A DNA stretch of 64,000 nucleotides, from NCBI GenBank assembly GCA_036971475.1, contig JBAIZL010000010.1:5360131-5424130 (forward strand), read 5' to 3'. Made by a program: the position numbers and the translations under genes. Source of the stretch: Prosapia bicincta. Its lineage: Eukaryota; Arthropoda; Insecta; Hemiptera; Cercopidae. The notes beneath the pieces are model-generated. The model did not search any database and had not been told where the DNA came from. It worked only from the letters and a program-made list of their open reading frames with translations. Below are positions 1-12,185 of this stretch, piece by piece; position 1 is the first letter of the stretch; every line of letters begins with the position of its first letter.

Positions 1-111
1 CGTGTAATGTAAATTTTATTTGTAAATTAGTTCAATTTTAAAATTTACACTATACTTGCATATTAAAACCTCTATATAGCTACATGCAAGGTTATATAGT
101 TATTATTAAAT

Positions 112-330
112 CGCAGTTTACTGAACCTCATCAATACACAAAAACCTCTTAACCACAAACTTTCTTTAATTTACCCTCATGTACATTTCAGTTACAAAGT
201 AACCATCCTCAGAGGGATAACATACAAAGACTGTCTTTGTGTGTTATCCCTCTGAGGATGGTTACTTTGTAACTGAAATGTACATTAGGGTAAATTAAAG
301 AAAGTTTGTGGTTAAGAGGTTTTTGTGTAT
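112..330. mobile_element. Foldback insertion 1 (Penelope-terminus-like)
   Basis: Two arms of about 100 bp (133-231 and 233-332) are near-perfect reverse complements with essentially no loop. Each arm carries, reading outward, CTGAGGATG, a short hairpin GTTAC-TTT-GTAAC, then TGAAATG (right arm 252-280; left arm on the minus strand at 184-212). The unit is bracketed by a 12-bp direct repeat TTATTATTAAAT (100-111 and 331-342), and 21 bp of one-sided tail (112-132) separates the left repeat from the arm. Direct repeats plus a one-sided tail argue for insertion of a mobile unit rather than a chance palindrome. Assignment to Penelope-like elements is inference from structure, since no protein is encoded. 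Confidence 0.6.
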
Positions 331-476
331 TTATTATTAAATTCAACCACAGTATATTCCTAATAAATAGTGAACCTTATCATTTTGCTAATATTTTTTT
401 GTGCTATGTTTATTTCACAATTCTTAGTTATTTACTTTTATATAAGGTTTCCTACGATATTATTATGTTTTTCATA

Positions 477-640
477 TATAATGTTTCAAACCGACCCCGA
501 CTTGGCACCTTCAGCCCTACACTATGCACTCGCTTCTCTTCAGGCCAACCTAGGAGCCACTGCCACTATACCAAGGGGTTAGAAATGGCCGTTCTTACTC
601 TGCACCCTGTTTCTTACAGAGAAGAAAGAAAAGCATTAGG
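477..640. other. GC-richer block shared by both duplicate copies
   Basis: A locally GC-rich 160 bp with a counterpart at 47815-47975. Both versions contain a stretch around the words CCAACCTAGG and ACCAAAG/AGGGGTT. In B the minus strand is open for 76 codons, but A has diverged by frame-disrupting changes, so a protein is unlikely. It could be an old SINE or transposon fragment; I do not recognise it. Confidence 0.4.
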
Positions 641-1139
641 ACAGAGTTCAAAACTGGAATAACCAGAGGTTTGTAGATCCTCTGGAATAACATTTTAGAC
701 ACATTTCCCGAAATTGTCGCTGTGATAATGTATAGACTATGAACTGAGGGCATGAACTGCATTTGCATTTCATGAAAAACCTAATTCTAAAACCAAATTG
801 CATTTTTATCGGGCATGTTCTACTCGAACTGTATTCAAAATAGTATAAAAAAAGTAATTTTCGTTTTACACAGTTGGTATAGCTAATGCACAAAGAAACC
901 GTACAAGTTGTTTTTCCGCTTAAAGTCACTTTAGTAAATCTCTTTTGGCCTAAACCCCAACAGTGTTGGTATAGATTCACTTGTGGGGAACTCTCTGCTA
1001 TAAATTGTCTCTGAGCCTTAAGCAAATTTCCTTTTTTACATTAAGAAGAAGAAAGTGAGGATTTGTTGCTTTGAAGACAGCGCCGGGTTACATAAAGTAG
1101 ATGGGGTGATTTTCTAACCTTTAACGCCATACGTCCGTC

Positions 1140-1520
1140 TGTCAGTCTCTTGGAGACTCGTATACCTCAGAAATACACTATAGAAATACACCGTAACATA
1201 CACTTTGGAAATACACCATAAAAATACGCCTTGGAAATACACCTCAGAAATATACCGTAGAAATTCACTGTAGGAATATATCAAAGAAATATACAATAAA
1301 AATATACCACAAAAATACACCATAAAACTACACCGTGAAATACAAATTAGAAATACACCAAAGAAACACACATAATAGAAATATACCAAGCACATGCACA
1401 ATAAAAATACACCGTAGAAATACACACCTGGTATAAACCAAAGAAATATAAAATAGAAATACACCATAGAAATGTACCATAAAAATACGCCATAGAACTC
1501 CACTATAGAAATTCAAGACA
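1140..1520. repeat. Degenerate AAATACACC minisatellite, copy A
   Basis: About 380 bp built from imperfect repeats of roughly 12-14 bp around AGAAATACACCATA, with many substitutions. The matching block in copy B is 48450-48720, so the array predates the duplication. The minus-strand frame rich in Y, F, V and S residues across it is a repeat artefact. Confidence 0.7.
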
Positions 1521-1664
1521 GCTCTATATAATAGCATTTGTGTGAAACGCTTTGATTATAATATGAAAAAACTTGAAAAATAAGAAATTACCCTGATAAT
1601 AAACATCAGAAATAAAGAAAACTCATTTAATTATCTCCTTACGATATATAATTGAATATAACAT

Positions 1665-2140
1665 TTAGCAATTATTTCCTTTACTGATTTTACAAGAGTA
1701 AGATATATTTAATACTTTTCAGAAAACGTATTACATCCAAAACATAGCAAGATACTTCAGATGCGCAGGAGGGAAATCGCCAAATCGTGGAGTTGGAAGT
1801 ACTGACTAATGTCTACCCCTCTCTTGCTTATAAATACGGTGGTTGTGAGTAACCGCTATGTAAACCGTAGAGGTTCTACATAAACTCACTCAGCTGCTCC
1901 CCCACCACTCTAAAAGTCAAGTAGGTTACTGCGCATATCTCAACCACGTCTCTTTCTATGTCTCGCAAGTTACACCATTGTAACTTCAGTTCGTTTCGTC
2001 TCATTAGAAATAACTAAACTAATATGTCCAAGTCTCACTAGTATAAGCTGCTAGAAACTAACCAAGTATTATTTTTACTTAAAAGCCAAATATGTCTGTA
2101 ATAAGTCGATGAAACATATCAGCTAAGTGGTTTGTAAACC
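1665..2140. other. Copy-A-only stretch, no gene seen
   Basis: In copy B the corresponding interval (48865-51790) is replaced by about 2.9 kb of other repeats, so this 475 bp has no visible partner. A TATA-like TTATAAATAC at 1828-1837 is present, but no open frame or initiator context follows it convincingly. Confidence 0.3.
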
Positions 2141-2204
2141 TAATAAGCAAAGAGGAAGGTTCCCCTATGTAGCTACGTAGAGGCAAGTATTTTTTTAAAA
2201 TCCC

Positions 2205-2600
2205 TTCTATTAGTTCACACTCTCCCTACATATATATTGTTCTAATTTTGAATCGTTTATAAAATACATTTTATTCATCTACTAAAGTTCAAATACATTT
2301 TTCAAAACTTATAGTTAATGGGACTTGATATTAATAGTGTCATTTCAAATATTCATTTATTATTAAAATGTATTAATGAAATAATTTTATAGTTATAATG
2401 AAGAAATATTGTTTACTAAATGGGCAAGGTATGCAATATAGTTATTTCGTCTCATTTGGCCTAAAATAACATATGATTTCATAAAACAGCTGATTTTATG
2501 TTATAGGTTATGTGGTAGAACAGCTGTCTTGACCCATAGCTTGTCTTACGTTATTTATGTGTTTTGTAAATATTTAATATAAAGTAACTAAAATAATATT
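2205..2600 (+). repeat. Dispersed AT-rich repeat R1, copy 1
   Basis: The first of eight copies of one repeat family in the window. In this orientation it begins with TATTAGTTCACACTCTCC, continues through a TA-rich stretch, an AATCGTT..AAAATACATTT segment, a CAAGGTATGCAATATAG segment and GATTTCATAAAACAGCTG, and ends with GGTTATGTGGTAGAACAGCTG and an AAGT..ACTT-type tail. Its partner in copy B is 51850-52260. No coding capacity and no clear terminal inverted repeats; the inverted AAAACAGCT/AGCTGTTTT pair lies internally near the right end. Confidence 0.75.
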
Positions 2601-3193
2601 TTCTTTTTTTTACCTAAATAGGAATTCACTTTTAAATATGTTTCTTTATATTACAGTACTTGTTTACTATAAACACCGTAATCGTTTGAATTTTCCTTAT
2701 CTGAGTATCTTCATTACAAATATAGAGAAAGGAAGAAGATGTGTCACAGAAGGAAATTATCTACAAAGCAGACACCAAAACGCAAATAAGGAGCAGATCA
2801 CACAACATAGTATATTTCAATTAACACCACAAATAAATGAAACACATGTTTGCACATATAGCGTCGCACAACAGGGATAGCCATAATACTAACCGCGAAA
2901 CATGTGTTTCTGCTTCGAATACGCCCCCCTAACTGTTCTCTTTAGCTGGAATATACTGCTGTCAGTGCTACCCTTCATGTGCGCTACTTTAAACGTTGCG
3001 GGGGTTGTGGTGGGGGATATATACATACATCGCAACTTTGATGCGTACTATACAGAAAGTGGTAAACCTAATAGAAAACATTTTAATATTGAAAAACATT
3101 TCGCTCTAAGCTTTTAGGCTTCCGTGAACGAATCCAATCAAAGCTTGTGTTTCAAACGAAGCAAGAATGTCTTACAAAGGTTAAATCGTCAAA

Positions 3194-3355
3194 GAATTGA
3201 TTTCGCTAAAATAAATATATTAAACGTAATTGGGAATTCTTCTCGCACTGAGTTTCCTAACGAATTCCTCACATTACGGCTCCGCGGGAAGCCGGATTTA
3301 TTAAGTATTTTCTGCAAGTTTAATGGATAAATCCGTCGGAGCCGGCGTTAATAAA
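3194..3355. repeat. 160-bp conserved block, copy 1 of 3
   Basis: Strongly similar blocks occur here, at 28936-29095 and at 53010-53175. Shared words include TTCGCTAAAATAAATATAT, AATTCCTCACATTACGG and ATTTTCTGCAA followed by a TTTAAT run, in the same order and spacing. In this copy CGGATTTAT and ATAAATCCG can pair around a 26-bp loop. The third copy lies outside the big duplication and matches only over this block. Function unknown; it may be an old short interspersed element or a constrained non-coding element. Confidence 0.65.
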
Positions 3356-3589
3356 CATCATCTTCCCTGTTTTACTTGAACATGTTTTTTTCTGGACGTA
3401 TCGTGTGTTTTTTTTTCTCGAAGCATTATTTTTCCATTTAGAGGGACACAGGTGTGGTTCGTTATTAAAATGCAAAGTTTTCCATATACAGAGTGACAGA
3501 CAGTTTTAAGCTAATGCCGAGGTGGAGGGCGAAGAGCATTTTTGAGTTAATTCTTTTCCACAAAAGAAGACATTCTAATGCTATGGAGC

Positions 3590-4790
3590 ATTGGTTAACA
3601 ATGGCGAGTCTGTGACAGCGACGCAGCGATTGTTCCGTTTACGGAGCTGTTCCAAGTCGTAACACTATCCTGAGATGGGTGCAAAAATTCAAATTTACTG
3701 GGGCATATGGATATTAAGCATAGAGGCCCGAGCCGCATTGCAGAGATGAGAGAAACGATACTCAGAGGCCCAGGGTTCAGCTGACGTCACGCAAATAAGT
3801 TAAGGATTAATCGTCAATCTGTTAGACCAGTTACTCCCAACCTTTTATGGGCCATCGTCCTCTTTATGGAGGTTGACTAACACTTACCGCTCTCTCTTCA
3901 TCTTCATTGAATGCTTAATTTTAATTCGAAAAAAGTAAATAATAAATGAGTGAGGGAAATTTGACATATCCAGCGCAGGTAAAGGAACACTCTATTTTAT
4001 ACTATACTCACTGACCACGCTGAACTACAGTAGGTGGGGATTTTGGAAAAGAATAAGTATAGATACTCATGCCCGACACTAATCGCCCACCACTTATTCA
4101 TTGCCCCCCTTATAACCTGAATCGGGCACGATTAACAGGTTGTGGAATCACTGTGTTAGACGAAAATTGCATAAAGAACTAAAATTCCATCCGTAGAAAA
4201 TGATTGTTGTGCAACAATTAAAGGCGACTGATTTTCCTGTCCGCTAAAATTTTCCTTACAAAATGTAAGTGATTTTGGGACTGAATGGCAATGTGAAGTT
4301 ATTGATGAGTGATGAAGCTCATTTTCATTCTCAATGGAAGAGTGAGTAGACAAAACCTGCGTTACTGGAGCCAAGAGCATCCACATCTTATTCATCAGCG
4401 TACTATGCACTCTGAAAAATACAGTCTGGTTTGTTGTTGGTTTTCTTGGAATTATCGGGTCTAATTTTTTTAGACGAAAATGGGATCACAGTTACTGTTA
4501 ACTCGGCTCGTTACATTCATATCCTGGAAACTCTGTTAAAGCCAGAACTGGGGAAAAAATACGTGTAAAGGAGGTTCCAGCAGGAAGCCCACAACACAAA
4601 CAAAATAATTGGAGTTCTTCGGCGCATGTTTTTATGGACAAGTTCCCACATTTTAGTGATATTCCTTGGACACCCAAATCTCCCAACATATCAGTATAGG
4701 ACTTGCTTCCTGTGAGGTAACTAAAGAGCTTTGTCTACAACCATAAACCTCGATATTTGAACTAGAAGTAAAACTAAAAACATGTGTTTC
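3590..4790 (+). pseudogene. Mariner-like (Tc/mariner, insect type) transposase, dead copy A
   Basis: Conceptual translation in several frames gives the insect mariner-type layout. An N-terminal helix-turn-helix region lies at 3590-3800 (ESVTATQRLFRLR, then a remnant of an ILRWVQKF-type helix). After an interruption at about 3826-4140 come HKELKFHP and VVQQLKATDF (4170-4230), LLMSDEAHFH (4305-4328) and VTVNSARYIHILETLLKPEL near 4495-4550. A remnant of the second catalytic-aspartate motif reads FQQ-E-AH (from 4575), so the aspartate is lost. A VLRRMF helix and a PW.P.SPN motif (about 4672-4690) follow, with asparagine where the family has the third catalytic aspartate. Stops and frameshifts are numerous. 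At 3828 a CAGTTACTCCCAACC sequence resembles a hAT terminus and may start an element inserted into the gene. The homologue is at 53480-54600 in copy B. Confidence 0.75.
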
Positions 4791-5002
4791 TATTGAAAAG
4801 CCAGTTACAAAAAAATTAAAGTAAACCAAAAACATATATTTTTACGATAGCCAAGATTTGAGGATTAAAAGTAAAATAATTTTTTTCATATCCCTATTTC
4901 TAATAACAAACAATAATTAAAATGTTGTACTCACATTCTTTAAAAGTCTATGTTCTAATATTATTATATTAGCAATGTAAGAACATTAAAATTGACGTTT
5001 TG

Positions 5003-5661
<659 letters not shown>

Positions 5662-7440
5662 GAACATACACACATGCACACACCCGTTGTACATAGATAG
5701 AGAAAGATATTAGCAAGTAAAAAAGATTTAATTGCTGTAAAATAGTGTAGGGTGGACCCTTTGTCTGACAGGAGACACTTCACTGAGTTGAGTTGAAGTT
5801 TTAAGCAGGTTTTGACGTAGCCCTAGAGTAAGATTTTCAACTAACCTTCCTGTCTGCAACCGCTCTAAGCGCACTCTAGCAGACCAAGCAGCGTGGCCGT
5901 GAGTTCGTGTCAAGGTAAAGCCACATTCTAAATTAAAACGTCTCCTTGATTTGTCAGTTACAGGGCTTTAGAATGACACTGTGTTGGTGGATATTTTATG
6001 CGTAACTTTTCCTCAGATTAAAGGATTACCTAGGAGTAGTATTTTTTCCATTAGTAATTTGTGAAATTTGTTAAAATACGTTCCAAATGGTTGATTCTCT
6101 GCTCTATTGAGGCAAATTGAAAACATTTCTATACGTACTGCAACGGATAAAGTGACCGAAGCGAAAAATAGGTAATAGTATAGGACAGGGATTTAGGTCA
6201 AATTGATGAATATTACCACAAACTAAACAAACTAGACTAAACCAGATTTAAAACAGACAAAGTAATAACAATCTAGATTTGAACACTATAGAATTAAAAT
6301 TGTTTAGAATATTTAAATTTGAGAAAATAACTTAGTTTGGAAATAGAGGTAAAATAGATTGCCTAAGACCAAAGATAGAACAAATAATAGATACACATCA
6401 GGTTTCAAGGTTAATAAAGTCATGTCGAGTGTGAAAATTCGCGAAAAAAGGGTTTATAAAATCTTGTCCCACAGGCCTAGCAGAGCTAATATCGGGTATC
6501 TACAGAAGATTAGAAGATGGAATTAAGTAAATCTTGACGTATAAAAACGTAGAAATGATTACATATAACAAACTTTGAAAATTCAATAAATACATGTCCT
6601 AGAGCTACTCGTTGTTATAATAGTCCAGAAAAACCGAACCAACGAAAAACTAACGAGAATATGGTCGAGATTAAAAATAAACAAACTGGTTTTTAGGACA
6701 ACGATAATGAAATTGGTGGAAATAGAAAAAACTAAAGGCTAAAAATCATTTCAAGTCGAGCAAATATTTTTGTAGCGTGCCTAAGAGTTAGTGGGAACCA
6801 AGCTGTGAAACGGTGAGACTCGTTGTGTTAGAGCCTAAGGAAAATGCCTTATATGAAGTAATTAAACACCTGTTGTGTAGAATGTAATGCAGAGGTGTTC
6901 CAGGGTTTTTATGCTCAAATATCGAAAATCGGTCGATCTCGACAATCTAATAGTAAATAGAAAATGCAGAATTTCTAAGACGTCGAGTTTCATAAAATTC
7001 TAGAAAACGCAATAAATTATTGGTACATTTTTGTGAATCTATTTGAAATAAAAATTCAATAAAAGAAGAAAGAATACAAGTATAAACGTATACTAAATGC
7101 AGGGCCGAGGGAAGATTGACTTCAAAAAGAGGATACCGCTAAACGACAACTAAACAATCTTTTCAGGTTTCTATAAACTTGAATTTTTCTCAATATTATA
7201 ACCTTATTCCAAACAATCTTAAATAAAATTAGAAATTTAGTACAGTTATAAGGAAGATAAATTCTTCTTATGCTAATAAAGTAAATGTTTTAATTTTCGT
7301 AATTTTCTCTCCATATAACCGTTTGCCTGTAATGGAGGGTAAGTAACTATTTCATAATATATATTTAAATGCGGTTTTATTAAACATATATGTTTTAAAT
7401 TATGTTTTATATATATATAGTTTCAACTTTTATTATATCT
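5662..7440. other. Non-coding part of copy A
   Basis: This aligns with 54985-56570 in copy B, with scattered substitutions and indels. It is AT-rich. No open frame is preserved between the copies and no element boundary is recognisable. Confidence 0.5.
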
Positions 7441-7454
7441 TTATACTGACGAAT

Positions 7455-7747
7455 CCATTTAAACTATGCAATTTCCACAAAATGTTCTCCCATGCGGAAT
7501 CTGCAATGAAATGCATAACGTGTGGAATTAATAAATAGGAATGTCAAACTAAAGCTCTCCACTTGCAACATAGTGTTCCCACTCAGTGTAGGTGGGGGGG
7601 AGGGGGGCAATTTGTACGTAATAATGACGAGCCGCTTCTGCTCTGAAACTTTCGCAACTTGGTTGCCATTATTTAATGAGAGCATATTTTACGTGGAATT
7701 ATGAATAGACATTGAGAAAAAATCGCCTCCGGAGCTAAGCTCTGAAT
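7455..7747. other. Near-identical core of the duplication, copy A
   Basis: From 7607 to 7747 the two copies differ at only about three of 141 positions (partner 57534-57675), much closer than the flanks. The core holds TAAT-type words (AATAATGACG, ATTATTTAATGAG, GGAATTAATAAATAGG just upstream) around a GC-richer centre. A 60-codon plus-strand frame (7522-7704) is broken in copy B by a one-base insertion before the core, so selection on protein is unlikely. A conserved non-coding element, or local gene conversion, are the main readings. Confidence 0.5.
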
Positions 7748-7749
7748 AA

Positions 7750-9480
7750 TGTCGCGACTAGAAAGTTATTAACGCCGAAATTTACCTTCCCGATATTAAA
7801 GTTTCAATTTGTTAATGACATGATAAGTCAAACTGAGGTTTAGATTTTTATTTTATTCATTTTACCTGTTACAAAATAGTTTGGAATAGTGTATTTTTAT
7901 CTAATACCAAGGGCTTTATCCAAGGTAAACTAGAATCTCTCGGACACTCCATCAGGGACCGGTAATGCAAATTAGGGGCCAGTTAGGAGCCATACAGACA
8001 GCAAATATAATAATGTAGGAGAGATTGGTAGTTATTTCGTATTACCAAATACACCACCGTTCACTGGTAATTAACTTTATTTATATTTTTACTTGTATTA
8101 GGAATAGGAGAGCTAGAGACGGACATTTAATACTCTCACTTTATACCGGGATACTTTAGCGTCAACTATTCGAAGCCTTACTGAAGACCTTTCTGGTAAT
8201 CACATGCAACAGATGTTTGCCCTCGCTGTTGTGCACTTTCGTGGGGGATCGAGCTATTTATTTTGTTTTCGTCCCGCTCCCAAACTCTCTTCGACACACT
8301 TGCAAAACTTATCTATGTACAGTATTTACATTTTTACCTACTTTCCAGTTTTTTTGTGGTCGTTACATTAATAACACTAGAATAGTTTGTCTATATAGTG
8401 ACCTTAGTAAAAACAAACGTTCATTTACAAACAACAAATGTTATATTTTCCATATTTAAAACTTTGTTTTTAACATTTCAATTAAAATTGAATAATTATG
8501 TAAATAGTATTTTATTTAGCGAAATAATTACATATTTAGCAAGCGATAATTATGCAATACAGTGTTTTCTGATACAACAACGCTACTACACAGTATGACT
8601 TAAAATAATATGCATTTATCCACGTTTACATAGATATCTAAATTTAGGAACAGCTGATTGCAAAAGCATATCTAACAATTCCATCAGGATATCAGAGCAA
8701 CTGGAGGCTAAATACATAACTAAATTAATTTCGGGGAAAATTGTCATTTATTCCAAGGTTAAGACTTGAAAAAAAAAACTTTCGTTACACATAATTTCAA
8801 CCCAAATAGACTAAATCAGTATTTTTGAAGCAGTGTAATGAAATATACTAAAGTATACCGATATCCGTACCATAAGTCGAGTAGATCAGTGGTTGGTTGG
8901 TAGACATACCAGTTGTAATTCAAATAGATGTTATAGATAAGGCATATTCTTGACTTGCGCAAGAGGGAGCATTTCATTCTGTTGATGTATATTGTTCCTT
9001 CAAATTTATAACATTAACAAACTCAAAATATCCTTCGGTTACTCATGTTAATATATTCGAGAAGATTCTTCTGTCTTTCCAAACAATACAATATTTTTCT
9101 TTGTTGACGTGTATTGGAATGTCTACATTTTCAAAAACAGTACTACTACATTTTCTACTGTTTGAAGTACTTTTTGAATTTGGAAAATGGAAAATATTAT
9201 AATGTTAGAAAAGGCAGAAAAATGTGTTCGAATATTTTCTAACAGAAGTATAAACAGTGTTTGAATATACAAATATTCCTAACAAAAGAAAAAATAGTAT
9301 ATTAAGAATTATTCTCAATAATAATTAATTACTTGATATAGTGTTCTATCGGTGCGATGGGTTAGCAAAATCCAAAGAACTCATTTTATACCTTAGTCTT
9401 TATACGAAGCGTTTTAATAAAGTGTGGTATATAGCTTGAGAATAACTTTTATCACTATTCATGTTTGTACACACGAGATA
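7750..9480. other. Non-coding part of copy A
   Basis: Colinear with 57680-58534 and 59414-60230 of copy B. At 8582-8590 the sequence ACTACACAG is single here; it is the empty target site of the 879-bp transposon found in B. No gene is seen. Confidence 0.5.
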
Positions 9481-9483
9481 GCT

Positions 9484-9629
9484 ATTGAATAAGTGATAAG
9501 CCGGTTGAATATCGAGTTTATTTAGTATATAAAGTTTATTTATTTAGTGCCAAATGAATTTATTTATTTAGTGGCACTAAATAGATAAACGTTTGACTAA
9601 ATACTCAACCACCTTATAATTTATTCAAT
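9484..9629. mobile_element. Palindromic MITE-like element, copy A
   Basis: Arms 9484-9552 and 9570-9629 are reverse complements with a few mismatches (outer ends ATTGAATAA and TTATTCAAT, inner ends TTTAGTGCCA and TGGCACTAAA). The same element sits at the orthologous place in copy B (62219-62361), so it inserted before the duplication. It encodes nothing. It lacks the stem-GAAA motif of the foldback insertions, so it is a different family. Confidence 0.65.
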
Positions 9630-10238
9630 AACTGTTTTACATTTATATAAAGGAGAGAAAGAGTGTAGGAGACTGGCATTGTAGCCACTTAGCAAATATA
9701 ATCCCAGAAGTATACCACAACGAAAGTCTGGGACTGTCTACTACATAATATTGAGTGGGTGGAACTTCTCTAAAAGACTGGGTTTAATGTAGTTCTCACT
9801 TGCTCAACTTATGGTCAACAACTGAACTCTTAGTAACTTTAACTGTATTAATAGAGTCAACATTAAGTTTAGAGGAGCTGTAATGTATTCAATTGTTCTT
9901 ATAGGATTATTACTTTTGTTTTAAAAATAAGTATGCCAAAGATAACCCTAACTTTATTCGAATTTATCTCCTCAGGCAATTCCCAGTGGGTTACTAAATT
10001 AAATTGTTAAAGAGGTTTAAATGTCGTGTAATTGGTTACCTATCTATTCAATCTGTCTCATTCCATTTCTGTACCAGTAGAGTCTAGGTGTGGGAAATCT
10101 GAACACTTAAATCATTATAGATTTGTTTGAGAGAAAGACTGATTTTGAAGATTCAAGAATTTGATTACACCAGAAAGTTCAATAATGGTCGAGAAAGTAA
10201 TTAATATAACAATTATGACTGTGACAATTATGATGATT

Positions 10239-10848
10239 ACATACAGGTCATCTGGTTTAGTCTGACCCCTGACCTTGATATGCGCAGGAGCACTTGAGTT
10301 GACTACAGTGGAAGATACCCACAGAGACATTATCCTGTTAACATTAATGGAGTGAGCAACGTATTTAATGATAAAATATACGACAAATTGACATACAGGT
10401 CGTCTGGTTTAGGCTGACCGCTAACCTTGATATGCGCAGGAGCACTTGAGTTGACTATAGTGGAAGATACCCACAGAGAGAATATCCTGTTAACATTAAT
10501 GAAGTGATCAACGTATTTTATGATAAAATATACGTCAAATTGACATACAGGTCGTCTGGTTTAGGCTGACCGCTAACCTTGATATGCGCAGGAGCACTTG
10601 AGTTGACTATAGTGGAAGATACCCACAGAGAGAATATCCTGTTAACATTAATGAAGTGATCAACGTATTTTATGATAAAATATACGACAAATCGACATAC
10701 AGGTCGTCTGGTTTAGGCTGACCGCTAACCTTGATATGCGCAGGAGCACTTGAGTTGACTATAGTGGAAGATACCCACAGAGACATCCTGTTAACATTAA
10801 TGAAGTGATCAACGTATTTTATGATAAAATATACGTCAAATTGACAGT
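10239..10848. repeat. 152-bp tandem repeat, four units (copy A)
   Basis: Units start near 10239, 10391, 10542 and 10694, each opening with ACATACAGGTC and containing CTGACC..TGATATGCGCAGGA and GGAAGATACCCACAGAGA. The first unit is the most diverged. Copy B has two full units and a partial one (62964-63310), so copy number has changed since duplication. On the minus strand each unit holds MSLWVSSTIVNSSAPAHIK followed by an AAG-GT junction and preceded by a TTAACAG; it could be mistaken for an exon, but nothing else supports one. Confidence 0.85.
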
Positions 10849-10859
10849 GTTCTCTTTCC

Positions 10860-11510
10860 AACTCGTGTCTGTCTGCCTTCGCTCCATGGTTATTTTACTG
10901 GACAGGTTAATGGTGACGATATTTCAAAGTAAAGTTCCACAGGTTGTAACCCTCGTACATTGAAAGATGACCATTGTTGCTCCATAGAGCGACTGCAAAA
11001 ACGGAAATGGTCTTGCTGTTTACAAATAGTATCCTTCCTTCAGAAAAACCGATAATATCTAAGACTTTTTTATTAAGGCAATGTAACAGGTGAGCCTGTA
11101 GAACTTTTGAATGAATATTAGAAACGACATTCCTTCTTACTACTCTTTGATAATTGTAGAAACCGGGCTTTTCTTGAAGGTTAATAGTACGGCAAAACAT
11201 TTTAACGTAACAGCGTTGTTAAGAGAGTAACAAAAACCTGACTCTGTTAATATTTCATGATAAATACTGTTTTCTTATCCGTTACTTATTACTCATTTTG
11301 CAAAAATAATAGCACTCTGTAATGTTAGTTCACCAAGGAATTATATTTTTTACTAAACTATGTAAAAGTACAATTTTTAAAAGAAACCTTCGGGTAGCGC
11401 CAGGTGTTTGTATTTGGGCTCAAAAATATTTAAGCATTTGTTAGCACATACATAGCCTGCGGTGTATTCCGGCCAGAGGTTAGTCGTTTTTAGGGTATTT
11501 TTTACACTCA
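10860..11510. other. Right end of copy A, no gene seen
   Basis: This matches 63370-64000 with moderate divergence; the B copy runs out of the window, so the true right edge of the duplication is not visible there. A minus-strand frame of 97 codons (10907-11200) is not kept in B. Confidence 0.45.
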
Positions 11511-11520
11511 AAAAAATACA

Positions 11521-12185
11521 CGCGCGCGCGTGTATATATATATTTCATTGAATAAATTCGTTTAATAAACATTGAGATCTGTGAGCACTTGGACTAAATC
11601 AATCTTTAAAGAAGAAGATAACAAAAAAGAGAGAAAAGGAAAAGAACGGAGAGATAGAAAGAGAGAAGGGGAGAGAAAGTGAAAATAGTGATATGGAGAG
11701 AGAAGGAGAGAAAGAAAACTAAAGGAAGGAAAAAAGAGAATAAGAAGAAAGAAAGGCGCAACGAAAGAAAATTTAAGAAAGATAGGAAGAAAGAAAATGG
11801 TAGTGAGAAGGAGAGAGGAGGAAACAGAAAATATTAGAGAAAAACATTGTACAGTGGAGAGAGAGAGACAGCGAATGAGAGAGATAATGAGAAGGGGGAG
11901 GAGAGAGAGGGCGAAAGAGAGAGAGAGGTAAAACAATTACGGTAATAGCAGGGCAAGGATCGACCAAGAGCATATTTACTACACCTTCTCAGACAGAGTT
12001 TACGTATAAAAGTATGCATATTTCTTCCCGTTTACTTTCCCCCCATAAAACAATGCCCGCCGAGGTTAAGTGCTCTGATTCAAGAAACAAACCTTATAAT
12101 ATGTATCCCTTCTCTAATCAGACGTGTTTGCATATCCCAGTCTGTTGGCTGGGGTTAAATACGTAACTTCAAATTAGTGCTTGTA
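11521..12185. repeat. Purine-rich tract plus conserved tail, copy 1 of 2
   Basis: A short (CG)n/(TA)n stretch (11521-11541) precedes about 370 bp of GA-rich sequence (11600-11930) on the plus strand, then a non-repetitive tail (12030-12180). The tail shares ATAAAACAATGCCCGCC, TCTGATT.AA and CGTGTTTGCATATCCC with 39245-39400, where the same purine tract also precedes it. The two copies therefore share the whole unit rather than only low-complexity sequence. The S, L and F-rich minus-strand frames are artefacts. Confidence 0.7.

Noticed and set aside
7522..7704. 60-codon plus frame in the conserved core
   Set aside because: The other copy carries a one-base insertion that breaks it, so the conservation is not explained by coding.
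9484..9629. Seventh member of the foldback family
   Set aside because: It is palindromic, but it lacks the stem-GAAA core, the one-sided tail and flanking direct repeats, so it is kept as a separate MITE.
11562..12019. Ser/Leu/Phe-rich minus frames resembling membrane proteins
   Set aside because: They lie on the complement of a GA-rich tract. The related frames at 19305-19715 have the same cause.
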